From positions 3,162,001-3,226,000 of the forward strand of contig NZ_JAUSUT010000001.1 in NCBI RefSeq assembly GCF_030814215.1: DNA of 64,000 bases, written 5' to 3'. Each line of letters begins with the position of its first letter. Positions within the stretch are counted from its first letter, which is position 1. Positions 39,838 to 48,013 of this stretch are shown in pieces. The DNA comes from Amycolatopsis thermophila (GTDB lineage: Bacteria > Actinomycetota > Actinomycetes > Mycobacteriales > Pseudonocardiaceae). The translations under genes were made by a program, and so were the position numbers. The notes beneath the pieces were generated by a model. That model saw only the letters and a list, made by a program, of their open reading frames with translations, did no database searches and was not told the DNA's origin.

Positions 39838-40710
39838 ATGTTTCCGTTGGACCCACGGACGCTCGACCGCTTGGCGAAGATCATTGTGGACATCGGTGGT
39901 CCCTACGAACGCAAGGGCTACGAGCTCGAGGAGCTGATGCGGAACGCGCAATGGGAGGACGTGCCGGCTTACGACGGCTCCCCGCGAGTGCCGTGGCTCC
40001 GGGAGCAACTCGAAAAGCGACGGGAGAACCTTGCCGAGATCGAGCGGCTCCTGTGCCGGGTGTGCGACCCCGTCGAATACGACGATGGCGTGGTCAGTGC
40101 CAATGAATTCCGGGACGTGGTCAACGCGAAACTCGAATCGGAAGGGCTTGTTGTCACCCTGGTCGGCGGCCGGCCGGTGGTGGGACAGGTGGGTACGGAC
40201 GGGTCCGCGCCCACCTTCGCCGAACCGCCTGATCTGCGTGGCAGGCTGGAGAAGCTGATCAACGACCCGGCCACGGTCGATGTGCTGATGGGCAGGGTCG
40301 AGGAGACGAGGATCTGCTTCTCCAACGGGGCATACCGGATGGCGACTATCGGCATCGGAACGTTCATCGAGGGACTGCTGCTCTCGGTCCTCCTCGAGCG
40401 TGACGATGATCTGCGGGAGAACGGCTTTCCCGACGTCCGGCAGCGGATCCCCGCGGAGAGGCGCTCAGGCAGGCGCTTCCCCGCGGACTTCGCGCCCATG
40501 GAACTTCTGATCGACACCGCTTTCGCGAAGGACTGGGTCCAGCTCGACGCGACAACGTTCGCCCACACGGTGCGCGACTTCAGGAACTTCATCCATCCAC
40601 GCAAGGAACTGGCCGAGCAGCCCCGTTTCGACGGGGATACGGTGATGCTGTGCTGGGGGCCCGTCCAGGCGCTTCTCAACGACCTCGAACACAACCTGCC
40701 ACCGGCCTGA
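39838..40710 (+). CDS. HEPN/Abi-like partner of the helicase-nuclease
   Basis: A 290-residue protein starting one base after the helicase stop, behind AGGAGGAG at the end of that gene. The N-terminal part (LCRVCDPVEYDDGVVSANEF, VNAKLESEGLVVTLVGGRP) resembles a module I recall at one end of abortive-infection and effector proteins. The middle helix SNGAYRMATIGIGTFIEGLL and the later RDFRNFIHPRKEL (about 246-258) give an Rx6H motif, as in HEPN ribonucleases. A toxin-like RNase or sensor working with the helicase is inferred. It could instead be a structural helical protein with no active site. Confidence 0.6.
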   Translation: MFPLDPRTLDRLAKIIVDIGGPYERKGYELEELMRNAQWEDVPAYDGSPRVPWLREQLEKRRENLAEIERLLCRVCDPVEYDDGVVSANEFRDVVNAKLESEGLVVTLVGGRPVVGQVGTDGSAPTFAEPPDLRGRLEKLINDPATVDVLMGRVEETRICFSNGAYRMATIGIGTFIEGLLLSVLLERDDDLRENGFPDVRQRIPAERRSGRRFPADFAPMELLIDTAFAKDWVQLDATTFAHTVRDFRNFIHPRKELAEQPRFDGDTVMLCWGPVQALLNDLEHNLPPA

Positions 40711-40724
40711 GCCCGGTGGAACGG

Positions 40725-41447
40725 TCAGGCCATGCCGCCGTTGGTGTAGATCACCTGGCCGTTCACCCAGCGAGCCGGGCCTGCGAGGAAGGCCACCGTC
40801 TCGGCGACGTCCTCCGGCGTGCCCAGCCGCTCGAGCGGGGACTGCGCGGCCAGCCGGTCGATCGTCGCCTGGTCTTTGCCTTCCAGGAACAGCGGGGTGG
40901 CCGTCGGGCCGGGGGCGACCGCGTTCACGGTCACGTCGCGGCCCCGCATCTCGCGCGCCAGCACCAGTGTCATCGCCTCCACGGCGCCCTTGCTGGCGGC
41001 GTACGCGGCGTACGTGGGGAACGCCAGCCGCGTCACCGAGGTCGAGAAGTTGATGATCGCGCCGCCACCGCGGATCCGCCGTGCCGCCTGCTGCGACACC
41101 ACGAACGTGCCGCGGATGTTCGTCCGGTGCATCCGGTCCAGGTCGTCCAGGTTCAGGTCGACCAGCGGCGACAGCAGCATGATCCCGGCCGTGTTCACCA
41201 CCACGTCGACGCCGCCGAACGCCTCCTCGACGGCGTCGAACGCGGCGGCCATCGCGGCCTCGTCCGCCACGTCACCGCCCACCGCGATCGCCTTGCCGCC
41301 CGCGTCTTCGATCCGGCCGACCACCTCGTCCGCGGCCGCCTTCCGGCCCGCGTAGTGCACGGCCACCGCCATGCCGTCGGCCGCCAGCCGCTCCGCCACC
41401 GCGCTACCGATCCCGCCCGAACCACCTGTCACCAGGGCCACTCGCAT
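40725..41447 (-). CDS. Short-chain dehydrogenase/reductase
   Basis: A 240-residue classical SDR: NAD(P) motif TGGSGGIGSAVAE, NTAGIM (NNAG equivalent), catalytic Ser in NFSTSVTRL, and YAAYAASKGA for the catalytic Tyr/Lys. The segment GPTATPLFLEG follows. The substrate is unknown. The ATG is five bases behind AAGGAGG. It is divergent from a TetR regulator across a 77-bp region with two copies of a TGAAC-N5-GTCCA element, so it is probably that regulator's target. Confidence 0.9.
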   Translation of the reverse strand: MRVALVTGGSGGIGSAVAERLAADGMAVAVHYAGRKAAADEVVGRIEDAGGKAIAVGGDVADEAAMAAAFDAVEEAFGGVDVVVNTAGIMLLSPLVDLNLDDLDRMHRTNIRGTFVVSQQAARRIRGGGAIINFSTSVTRLAFPTYAAYAASKGAVEAMTLVLAREMRGRDVTVNAVAPGPTATPLFLEGKDQATIDRLAAQSPLERLGTPEDVAETVAFLAGPARWVNGQVIYTNGGMA

Positions 41448-41464
41448 GTCTGCCTCCTTGGTAA

Positions 41465-41507
41465 TGAACGCTGAGTCCATTAAAGCACTTTGTGAACGAC
41501 GCGTCCA
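41465..41507. promoter_or_regulatory. Duplicated TGAAC-N5-GTCCA operator candidate
   Basis: TGAAC-gctga-GTCCA at 41465-41479 and TGAAC-gacgc-GTCCA at 41493-41507 are imperfect palindromes (half-sites match 4 of 5) spaced 28 bp apart in the SDR/TetR divergent region. They would suit a TetR dimer pair repressing both genes. The second copy overlaps the longer possible TetR start (GTG 41492), favouring the later start. Confidence 0.55.
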
Positions 41508-41524
41508 TATGGCAAGCTGGCGCC

Positions 41525-42112
41525 GTGGACGTGAGACGACGCGGCCGTGGACGCCGACCCGCCGCCGAGGTGCGGGACGACATCCTCACCGCGGCCGGCA
41601 AGCTGCTGATCGACGAGGGCATGGCCGCGTTCACCATTGAGAGGGTCGCGCTCGAGGCCGGTGCGAGCAAGACGACGATCTACAAGTGGTGGCGGTCGAA
41701 GGGTGCGCTGGCCCTCGACGGGTACTTCCACGCTGTCGAGTCGACCCTCGCCTTCCCCGACACCGGGGACATCGAGGCCGACCTGAGCAGTCAGGTCCGC
41801 GCCTTCGTGCACCTGCTGACCGAGACGCCCGCCGGTCGCGTGATCGCCGAGCTCGCCGGGCAGGCCCAGACGGACCCGGACTTGGCGACCGCGCTGCGGG
41901 AGCGCTACACGGTGCCGCGGCGCCGGCTGGCCGTCGAGGTGATGGAGCGGGCGCGGTCGCGCGGGCAGCTGCGAGGTGATGTGGATTTCGAGGTGGTGGT
42001 GGATCAGCTGTGGGGGGCTTGCTACCACCGGTTGTTGCTGCCGGCCGAGCCGCTGAACGATCAGTTCGCGGTGGAGTTGGTGCGGAACGTGCTGCGGGGG
42101 ATCCGGGCGTAG
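41525..42112 (+). CDS. TetR-family repressor
   Basis: A 195-residue regulator. The N-terminal helix-turn-helix IERVALEAGASKTTIYKWW is clear, after RRPAAEVRDDILTAAGKLL. The C-terminal ligand-binding region (HLLTETPAGRVIAELAGQAQ, WGACYHRLLLPAEPL) resembles TetR_C_16-type members. GTG 41525 is chosen because GTG 41492 would place an operator-like repeat inside the gene; neither has a strong ribosome site. It probably controls the adjacent SDR gene. Repeat arrays begin 18 bp after its stop. Confidence 0.88.
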   Translation: MDVRRRGRGRRPAAEVRDDILTAAGKLLIDEGMAAFTIERVALEAGASKTTIYKWWRSKGALALDGYFHAVESTLAFPDTGDIEADLSSQVRAFVHLLTETPAGRVIAELAGQAQTDPDLATALRERYTVPRRRLAVEVMERARSRGQLRGDVDFEVVVDQLWGACYHRLLLPAEPLNDQFAVELVRNVLRGIRA

Positions 42113-42129
42113 CGGCTACCCGGAGCGTG

Positions 42130-42400
42130 GAATGGTCCGTTCACGCCCGCGCGGGTGGCGCTGTCGTGCGGCAGCGAACCGGTCTCGAATCAGGTTCGAG
42201 ATGAATGGTCCGCTCACCTCCGCGCGAGTGGCACTCTCGCGCCGCAGCGAACCGGTTCCGAGCGCGTCGGCGATGAATGGTCCGTTCATCGCGGCGCGAG
42301 CGGCGCTCTCGTGTGGCAGCGAACCCGATCCCGCGCCGCGACGGTGGTGAACGGTCCGTTCATCCCCCGGTGAGTGGCACTCTTGTGCGCGCGGGTGGCC
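42130..42400. repeat. Tandem array of about 73-bp units with GAAYGGTCCGYTCA core
   Basis: Four units start with gaaYggtccgYtca at about 42130, 42203, 42275 and 42349, so steps are 73, 72 and 74 bp. Each continues with a cgcgcgagtggcgctctcgtg-like stretch and cagcgaaccgg. The core of unit 3, gatgaatggtccgttcatc, is nearly self-complementary and can form a hairpin. The period is not held at a multiple of three, so it is not coding. Confidence 0.85.
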
Positions 42401-42433
42401 CAATCCGGAGGCAGCCGCCGCCACCCTGCCGAA

Positions 42434-43030
42434 CTTCAGGCCGCGACCCGGCAAGACCTCGGGCTGCGACCCGCCGAATCCCGCGTCGAACGGCGGGGAA
42501 CCGAAGGCAGCCAACCGGCAAACCCAAAGGCCGCCACCCCGAGCAAACCCCAAGGCGTCACCCGCGGAATCTCAGGCCGGCCGCGGCGGAACCTCAGGCC
42601 CCCACGCAGCAAGACCTCGGGCTGCGACCCTGCGCAACCCAGGTCGGTCCCCCGTCGTCGCACCGGCCCGCCGCCCGGCCAATCCCCGGGCCGCCACCGG
42701 CCAAACCCCCGGGGCGCCCCCGCGAACGCCAGACCGGCGCCCGGCGACTCCCGAGGCCGCCGCCCGGCCAAACCCCAGACCGCCACCGGCCGAAACCCCG
42801 GGGCGCCCCCGCGAACGCCACACCGGCGCCCGGCGACTCCCGAGGCCGCCGCCCGGCCAAACCCCAGACCGCCACCGGCCGAAACCCCGGGGCGCCCCCG
42901 CGAACGCCAGGCCGCCGCCCGGCGAACCCGAGGCCGCCACCCGGCCAATCCCTGGGCCGCCACCGGCCAAAACCCCGGGGCCACCCCGCGAGCCCCAGGC
43001 CGCCGACCCCGCGAGCCCCAGGCCGCCCGC
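42434..43030. repeat. C-rich tandem array with an 89-bp repeat
   Basis: This stretch is built of cggccaaaccccagaccgccacc-like words on the plus strand. Two nearly identical 89-bp units start at cgcgaacgcc 42721 and 42810, with a partial third at 42899. Two further blocks (near 42435 and 42591) read a(c/t)ctcaggcc then gcaagacctcgggct and resemble the end of the facing reductase gene. Long open frames on both strands are composition artefacts; 89 bp is not a multiple of three. With the 73-bp array this fills the 929-bp convergent gap. Confidence 0.75.
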
Positions 43031-43041
43031 CCAGCGATACC

Positions 43042-44223
43042 TCAGCCCGCCAGCACCTCGGACTTCTCGGCGCCCCGCACCAGCAGCATCCGGTGCCGCG
43101 CCACCTGCTTGGCCGCGCCGAACCCGGCCACCGCCACGAATCGGTCTCCCGCGAAGTACCCGGCCACCGTCCCCTTCACCGGACCACCCGCCAGGCCCTC
43201 GCCCTGCAGCGGCACCACGCTGTCGGCCACCTGGGGCCGCCCGGCCATCTGGATCTTCAGCCCGAACTGGTCCGACCAGAAGTACGGCACCGCGGGCGCG
43301 GGAGCCTCGACGCCGAGGATGTCCCGCGCCACGACCGCCGCCTGGTCGGTCACGCTCGTCCAGTGTTCGTACCGGAAGCGGCCCCCGTGGCCGGCGTCGT
43401 CCCACGCCGCGACGTCCCCGACGGCCCACACCCCGTCCGCACCCAGCACCCGGCCACTCGCATCGCAGGCCAGGCCGTTCGTGACGTCGAGATCCAGTTC
43501 GGTGCGAAGCCAGTCCACGCGGGGCACCGCGCCCACGCCGACCAGCACCACGTCCGCCGAGAGCCGCGTCCCGCCCGCGAGGCGCACCGTCCGCGCATCG
43601 GCGAAACCGGCCATCGTCGTCCCGAGCCGAAGGTCCACGCCGGCCTCCGTGAGCATCCTCCCGCACAACACGCCGACCTCCGGGCCGAGCGCCCGCTCGC
43701 ACGGCACCGGCCCCGCCTCCAGCACCGTGACCGCCAGCCCCCGATCACGGGCAGCACTGGCGACCTCGGCGCCGATGAACCCGGCACCCACGACCAGCAG
43801 CGACGGCGCCTCCTCCAGAGCGGCCTTCAACGCCAGCGCGTCGTCGAGCGTGCGCAGCGTGTGCACCCCGTCCGGCTGGCCAGGCAGCCGACGCGCCTCC
43901 GCACCGGTCGCCACGACAATCGCGTCCGCGGCCAGCGACCGCCCGTCCGCCAGCTCGACAGCCCCCGCAGTCAGGCCGACGGCCGGAACGCCGAAGTGGG
44001 TGTCGACGGCGAGCCCGGCGAGCGCCTCGGCGTCCTTCAGCACGATGCGCTCGGGCGCCCACGCGCCGGTGAGGATCTGCTTCGACAGCGGCGGCCGGTC
44101 GTACGGCGCGTGCGGCTCCGCGCCCACCAGGCTGATCCGGCCCCGGTAACCCTGGTTGCGCAGCTGCTCGACCGTGCGCACCCCGCCCAGCCCGGCACCG
44201 ACCACCACGACGTGCTCGACCAC
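43042..44223 (-). CDS. FAD-dependent ferredoxin-reductase-like oxidoreductase
   Basis: A 393-residue flavoprotein of the rubredoxin/ferredoxin reductase type that passes electrons from NAD(P)H to a small iron-sulfur partner. The FAD motif VVVVGAGLGGVRTVEQLR is at the N-terminus, the NAD motif LLVVGAGFIGAEVASAA near residue 150, and the FAD-binding GVWAVGDVAAW near 270; PYDRPPLSKQIL is typical. GTG 44223 follows GGAGG with six bases of spacing and gives the usual N-terminus. No ferredoxin or oxygenase gene is adjacent. Confidence 0.9.
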   Translation of the reverse strand: MVEHVVVVGAGLGGVRTVEQLRNQGYRGRISLVGAEPHAPYDRPPLSKQILTGAWAPERIVLKDAEALAGLAVDTHFGVPAVGLTAGAVELADGRSLAADAIVVATGAEARRLPGQPDGVHTLRTLDDALALKAALEEAPSLLVVGAGFIGAEVASAARDRGLAVTVLEAGPVPCERALGPEVGVLCGRMLTEAGVDLRLGTTMAGFADARTVRLAGGTRLSADVVLVGVGAVPRVDWLRTELDLDVTNGLACDASGRVLGADGVWAVGDVAAWDDAGHGGRFRYEHWTSVTDQAAVVARDILGVEAPAPAVPYFWSDQFGLKIQMAGRPQVADSVVPLQGEGLAGGPVKGTVAGYFAGDRFVAVAGFGAAKQVARHRMLLVRGAEKSEVLAG

Positions 44224-44473
44224 CACGACCCTCCGCTCGCCGTTTGCGATCATGGTAGGGCGGCGGTCGCGGGACGGGTCGGGCGAGCAACCCTTGCTCT
44301 GCGTGACGCGGGCAGACCCCGGGATCACGCTTCGTGATCGGACGAAGCCGCCGCGCCGAACACCAACGGCACGTGCTCGCGGCCCCCTCGTCCGCGAGCA
44401 CGTAGACGCCCCTCGGCGCGCGAACGACCCGAAATCAGCCCCTCACGAAAACACCCGTGCGGGTGAGAAAACG

Positions 44474-44522
44474 GATGCCCGGAACGACCGGCTCCAGGGT
44501 TGTTTCAGCCGTTCCGGGCATC
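44474..44522 (-). terminator. Hairpin terminator after the minus-strand gene ending at 44530
   Basis: A perfect 13-bp inverted repeat (gatgcccggaacg / cgttccgggcatc) with a 23-base loop starts 7 bp after the stop codon. Read on the minus strand it is followed by cgttttctc, giving the U-rich tail expected of an intrinsic terminator. The rest of the 306-bp gap to the reductase start holds nothing I recognise. Confidence 0.7.
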
Positions 44523-44529
44523 CAGGCGC

Positions 44530-44859
44530 TCACTCGGCGGGGTCGTCCCGCCGGTGGTGCCGTCCGGTGGGGGACAGGTGGTGGCGCCAGCGCGCCGGCC
44601 GGTCCGTTTCGTGTCGGTTGCCGGATCTGGAGCCACTGCCCAGCACGTCGTCGGCCGCCACCAGACGCTCCTCGCCGTCGGCGTCGGTCAAGGGCACCAT
44701 CAGTCCCCCGGCCGCGTCGGCCCGGCACTCACCGGACACGGCGCCCACGCGCACGGTCACCTTGTCGGGCCCGTCGTCGTCGCGGTCGAGGTACATGAGC
44801 CGTTTCCCGACCGGGAAGGCGTCCGCCTGCAGGTGGTGGTCGTGGGACATGGTCGTCAT
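44530..44859 (-). CDS. Hypothetical 109-residue acidic/His-containing protein
   Basis: A soluble protein with MTTMSHDHHLQADAFPVGKR, DRDDDGPDKVTVRVGAV and LTDADGEERLVAADDVLG in its first 70 residues, which looks like a small beta-rich domain; the last 40 residues are Arg/His-rich and disordered. I do not recognise the family. The start is fixed by GGGGAG six bases upstream of the ATG at 44859. A terminator follows. Monocistronic. Confidence 0.6.
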   Translation of the reverse strand: MTTMSHDHHLQADAFPVGKRLMYLDRDDDGPDKVTVRVGAVSGECRADAAGGLMVPLTDADGEERLVAADDVLGSGSRSGNRHETDRPARWRHHLSPTGRHHRRDDPAE

Positions 44860-45001
44860 CCGGTGCTCCCCTCGCATGGTCTTTCCTACAGCGTTCACCG
44901 CCGGGGTCCGGAGCGGATTTCGGTCCGCCGTCTGCCTGCCTCCTGGCGACGGCGGAACCCGATGCTAACTGGCAAATCGCGCGAGCACGACCCTTTGTTT
45001 C

Positions 45002-45670
45002 TCAGAAGTCGTTCGGGCGCACCGGGTCGCGGCCCTCGACGATCTCCCGCGCCAGGTCGGCGACGCGTTTGTTGTGGTCCCGCGCAAACCTCCGCAGTCC
45101 CTCGAACGCTTTGTCCACACTGATCTTGTGCCGTTCCGCCAGCACGCCTTTCGCCTGCTCGATGACGACACGGCTGTCCAGTGCGATCTGCAGGTGCCGC
45201 AGGCGGACTCCGAGCTGGTGCAGATCCCGTTGGTGCGCCAGGCGAAGCGCCGCCGCGTGCGCGAGCATCCGGCCCCTCGTGTGGGCGTTTCCGCCGCCGT
45301 CGAACAGGCACAGCACGCCCAGCGGATCGCCGACGGCCTGAATGGGCACCGTGTGTACCGCCGAGTAACCGGCTTCCGCGCAGGCAGCGGAAAACCGCGG
45401 CCACGGGCCGTGGCCCGATGATCCACTGTGGAGACACTCGGGTACCGGTCCCTCTCCGTGCTCGAGCTGGAACCGCACGAGCGCGTTCCCGTGTCCGGTC
45501 CCGGCGGTCACTTCCGCCTCGCCCGGGTACGACAGCAGCACCCCGGCATCGCGTGCCGGGACGACGGCGACCGCGCGCGCGGCGAGGTCCTGCGCGAACC
45601 GGGTCGCGTCGAAGTCCTCGGCCTCGCGCGACAGCAGCTCGAACAGGGTGTCGATCAGATCCGTGCGCAT
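45002..45670 (-). CDS. GAF-ANTAR RNA-binding antiterminator-type regulator
   Basis: A 222-residue two-domain regulator common in actinobacteria. Residues about 20-145 form a GAF domain (TDLIDTLFELLSREAEDFD, YSAVHTVPIQAVGDPLGVLCLF). The C-terminal ANTAR domain (LQIALDSRVVIEQAKGVLAERH, ISVDKAFEGLRRFARDHNKR) binds paired hairpins in nascent RNA to block termination. The ATG at 45670 is chosen; the frame is open further upstream. Divergent from the SIS genes. The target RNA is unknown. Confidence 0.9.
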   Translation of the reverse strand: MRTDLIDTLFELLSREAEDFDATRFAQDLAARAVAVVPARDAGVLLSYPGEAEVTAGTGHGNALVRFQLEHGEGPVPECLHSGSSGHGPWPRFSAACAEAGYSAVHTVPIQAVGDPLGVLCLFDGGGNAHTRGRMLAHAAALRLAHQRDLHQLGVRLRHLQIALDSRVVIEQAKGVLAERHKISVDKAFEGLRRFARDHNKRVADLAREIVEGRDPVRPNDF

Positions 45671-45887
45671 CGGCCGCCATCCCGGGCTGTGTGGGAAAGC
45701 GGTACCCGCCGTCCGGTTCGCGGAACTGCGCTGATCGGGTGAATCACGGGCCGTCGTTGATCGACTCTGCACCGTGCTTGACCAGCGTCAACCGCGGCCC
45801 GAACAGGCGAGGAAACTTGTGTGACCTGCGTTACGGTCATACGGTGGATCAGGCTGGCAGGCCCACCACCGAGGGAAGTGACCCGCG

Positions 45888-46511
45888 ATGCCGCGGTCAG
45901 CGGATCCACTCGTCACTGCCGACGCCGTCTTCGAGCGCCGCGAGGCCCCGGCACGCGACCTGGCCGCCCAGGCCGACGCCGTCGCGCACGCCTGCCACGC
46001 GATGGCGGTGCGGTTCCACCGGGGCGGCAAGCTGGTCGTGTTCGGCAACGGCGGTTCCAGCACCGACGCCCAGCACGTGGCCGTCGAGTTCGTGCACCCG
46101 GTGATCGTCGGCAAGCGCGCGTTCCCGGCCATCTCGCTCACCGCCGACATCGCGACGCTCACCGGGGTCGCCAACCGCACCGGGTTGTCCGACGTGTTCG
46201 CCCACCAGATCCGGGTCCTGGCCGATCCGGCGGACATCGCGCTCGGCATCTCCACCGACGGCGAGTGCGCGAACGTGTTGCGGGGCCTGGAGGTCGCGCA
46301 CGAGCGCGGCCTGCTGACCCTCGCGCTCACCGGCGGGGACGGCGGCGCGGTCGGGCGCAGCCCGGCGGTCGACCACCTGCTGCTCGCGCGGTCCGCCGAT
46401 CCGCGCGTGGTCAAGGAGGTCCACGTCACGGCCTACCACATCCTGTGGGAGCTGGTGCACGTGTTGTTCGAGCAACCCGGTCTGCTCGACCCCGCCGTGC
46501 TGGGGACGTGA
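45888..46511 (+). CDS. SIS-domain protein, GmhA-like (subunit 1)
   Basis: A 207-residue sugar-phosphate isomerase-like protein of the sedoheptulose-7-phosphate isomerase family. The first phosphate loop FGNGGSSTDAQHVAVEF is canonical, and the C-terminal VHVTAYHILWEL keeps the GmhA catalytic His. The second loop, usually STSGNS, reads STDGECANVL and has lost its Ser/Asn. The next gene shows the reverse pattern. GAGGGAAG precedes the ATG; the stop overlaps the next start (GTGA). SIS genes of this kind accompany [NiFe]-hydrogenase clusters in actinobacteria, consistent with hypB downstream. Confidence 0.85.
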   Translation: MPRSADPLVTADAVFERREAPARDLAAQADAVAHACHAMAVRFHRGGKLVVFGNGGSSTDAQHVAVEFVHPVIVGKRAFPAISLTADIATLTGVANRTGLSDVFAHQIRVLADPADIALGISTDGECANVLRGLEVAHERGLLTLALTGGDGGAVGRSPAVDHLLLARSADPRVVKEVHVTAYHILWELVHVLFEQPGLLDPAVLGT

Positions 46512-47200
46512 GCGCCATGGCCGGCGAGGAGATGGAATCGCTGTACCCGCTCCGGTACGCCGACGGCACCGATCTGGACGCCGTGCTCGCCGAGGTCCGC
46601 CAGTCGACCGTGCGCAAGGCCAATGAGATCGCCGACCTGCGCCGCGGTGTCCTGGAGCGCGACGGGGTCCAGCTGACCTCGTGCGCGTGGGACATGGCCG
46701 TGCGCTTCGCGCGCGGCGGCCGGCTGCTCGCCTTCGGCAACGGCGTCAGCTCGACCGACGCGCAGGACCTCGCCGGCCTGTTCCTGAGCCCGGCCGGGGA
46801 CGCGCGTCCGTTGCCCGCGTTCGGGCTCACCAACGACATCGCGGTCGTCACGGCCCTGTCCGACGACATCGGGTTCGACGTCGTGTTCGCCCGCCAGATC
46901 GGCGCGTTCGGGCGCGCCGGGGACATCGCGGTCGGGCTGTCCACGAGCGGCAACTCGCCGAACCTGTTGCGCGCCTTCGACGAAGCCGCCCGCCGCGGCC
47001 TGCTGACCGTGGGCATCGCGGGCTACGACGGCGGCCGGATGGCCGAAGTGGACTCGATCGACTACCTGTTCGTCGTCCCGTCGGCGTCGGTGCACCGCGT
47101 CCAGGAAGCGCAGACGACGCTCTACCACGCGCTGTGGGAGCTCACGCTCGCCGAACTGCCGGCCCACGAAGCGGGCCAGTCGCACGTCCCCACCCACTGA
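46508..47200 (+). CDS. SIS-domain protein, GmhA-like (subunit 2)
   Basis: A 230-residue paralogue of the preceding protein, translated with it. Here the second loop is canonical (GLSTSGNSPNLLRAF), but the first reads FGNGVSSTDAQDLAGLF, having lost the Gly and the AQH/E features. The C-terminal segment is QEAQTTLYHALWEL, with Gln where the partner has the catalytic His. A heterodimer with complementary half-sites is an attractive inference. GTG 46508 overlaps the upstream stop; ATG 46517 is an alternative. Confidence 0.85.
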   Translation: MSAMAGEEMESLYPLRYADGTDLDAVLAEVRQSTVRKANEIADLRRGVLERDGVQLTSCAWDMAVRFARGGRLLAFGNGVSSTDAQDLAGLFLSPAGDARPLPAFGLTNDIAVVTALSDDIGFDVVFARQIGAFGRAGDIAVGLSTSGNSPNLLRAFDEAARRGLLTVGIAGYDGGRMAEVDSIDYLFVVPSASVHRVQEAQTTLYHALWELTLAELPAHEAGQSHVPTH

Positions 47201-47301
47201 GCTGCCGGGTGATCAGCCGTGTCCACCGCCACCCAGCCGAGCATCGAGTCGGGTCGCGCCGGACCGGCGGGATGAGGATCAAGTTGGTGGAGGTGGGTCA
47301 G

Positions 47302-48006
47302 GTGTGTCAAACGTGCGGGTGTTCGGACACCGCTGCCGTCGTCACGGAACCGGGTCACGGCCACGGGCACCGGGTGGCGCGGGAACCGGACGCGCTGGCC
47401 GAGAACGACGTTCTGGCCGAGGAGAACCGCGCCTGGCTGCGCTACCAGGGCGTGCTGGCCGTCAACCTGATGAGCTCGCCGGGCTCGGGCAAGACCACGC
47501 TGCTCGAACGGACGGCGCGGGAGTCCGGCCTGCCGGTCACGGCGATCGAGGGCGACCAGGAGACGTTGCTGGACGCCGAACGGATCAAGGCGGCGGGCGC
47601 GCCGGTGGTGCAGATCAACACCGGGACCGGGTGCCACCTCGACGCGGCGATGGTGGACCGGGCGCTGCGCACGCTCGAACCCGAACGCGGTTCGGTGCTG
47701 TTCATCGAGAACGTCGGCAACCTGGTGTGCCCGGCGCTGTTCGACCTCGGCGAGTCCTGCCGGGTGGTGGTCCTGTCCGTCACGGAGGGGCAGGACGAAC
47801 CGCTGAAGTACCCGCGCATGTTCGCCGCCGCGGACCTGGTGGTGCTCAACAAGATCGACCTGCTGCCGTACCTGGACTTCGACGTGGAACTGTTCGACGA
47901 GAACGCCCGGAAGATCAACCCCGGCGTGGAGGTCCTGCGGGTGTCGGCGACGCGCGGGACCGGGCTGGCGGACTGGTTCGGGTGGCTGCGCGAGCGCGCG
48001 GGATGA
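47302..48006 (+). CDS. hypB: HypB: hydrogenase nickel-insertion GTPase
   Basis: HypB delivers Ni to [NiFe]-hydrogenase with GTP hydrolysis. GTG 47302, five bases behind GGAGGTGG, gives the classic N-terminal nickel motif (V/M)CQTCGC, which decides the start over ATG 47272. A short His cluster (GHGHGH), P-loop SSPGSGKTTLLE, EGDQETLLDAERI, NTGTGCHLDAAM, IENVGNLVCPALFDLG and NKIDLLPY follow; 234 residues. No hypA, C, D, E, F or hydrogenase genes are in the window, apart from a possible hypF scrap just downstream. Confidence 0.93.
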   Translation: MCQTCGCSDTAAVVTEPGHGHGHRVAREPDALAENDVLAEENRAWLRYQGVLAVNLMSSPGSGKTTLLERTARESGLPVTAIEGDQETLLDAERIKAAGAPVVQINTGTGCHLDAAMVDRALRTLEPERGSVLFIENVGNLVCPALFDLGESCRVVVLSVTEGQDEPLKYPRMFAAADLVVLNKIDLLPYLDFDVELFDENARKINPGVEVLRVSATRGTGLADWFGWLRERAG

Positions 48007-48013
48007 GGTGGTG

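Noticed and set aside
42721-42990. CRISPR array
   Set aside because: The repeats are contiguous with no unique spacers of constant length, and no cas genes are present.
42572-43702. 376-codon minus-strand frame and several plus-strand frames across the repeat region
   Set aside because: They cross an 89-bp repeat that is not a multiple of three, and overlap the reductase; composition-driven open frames only.
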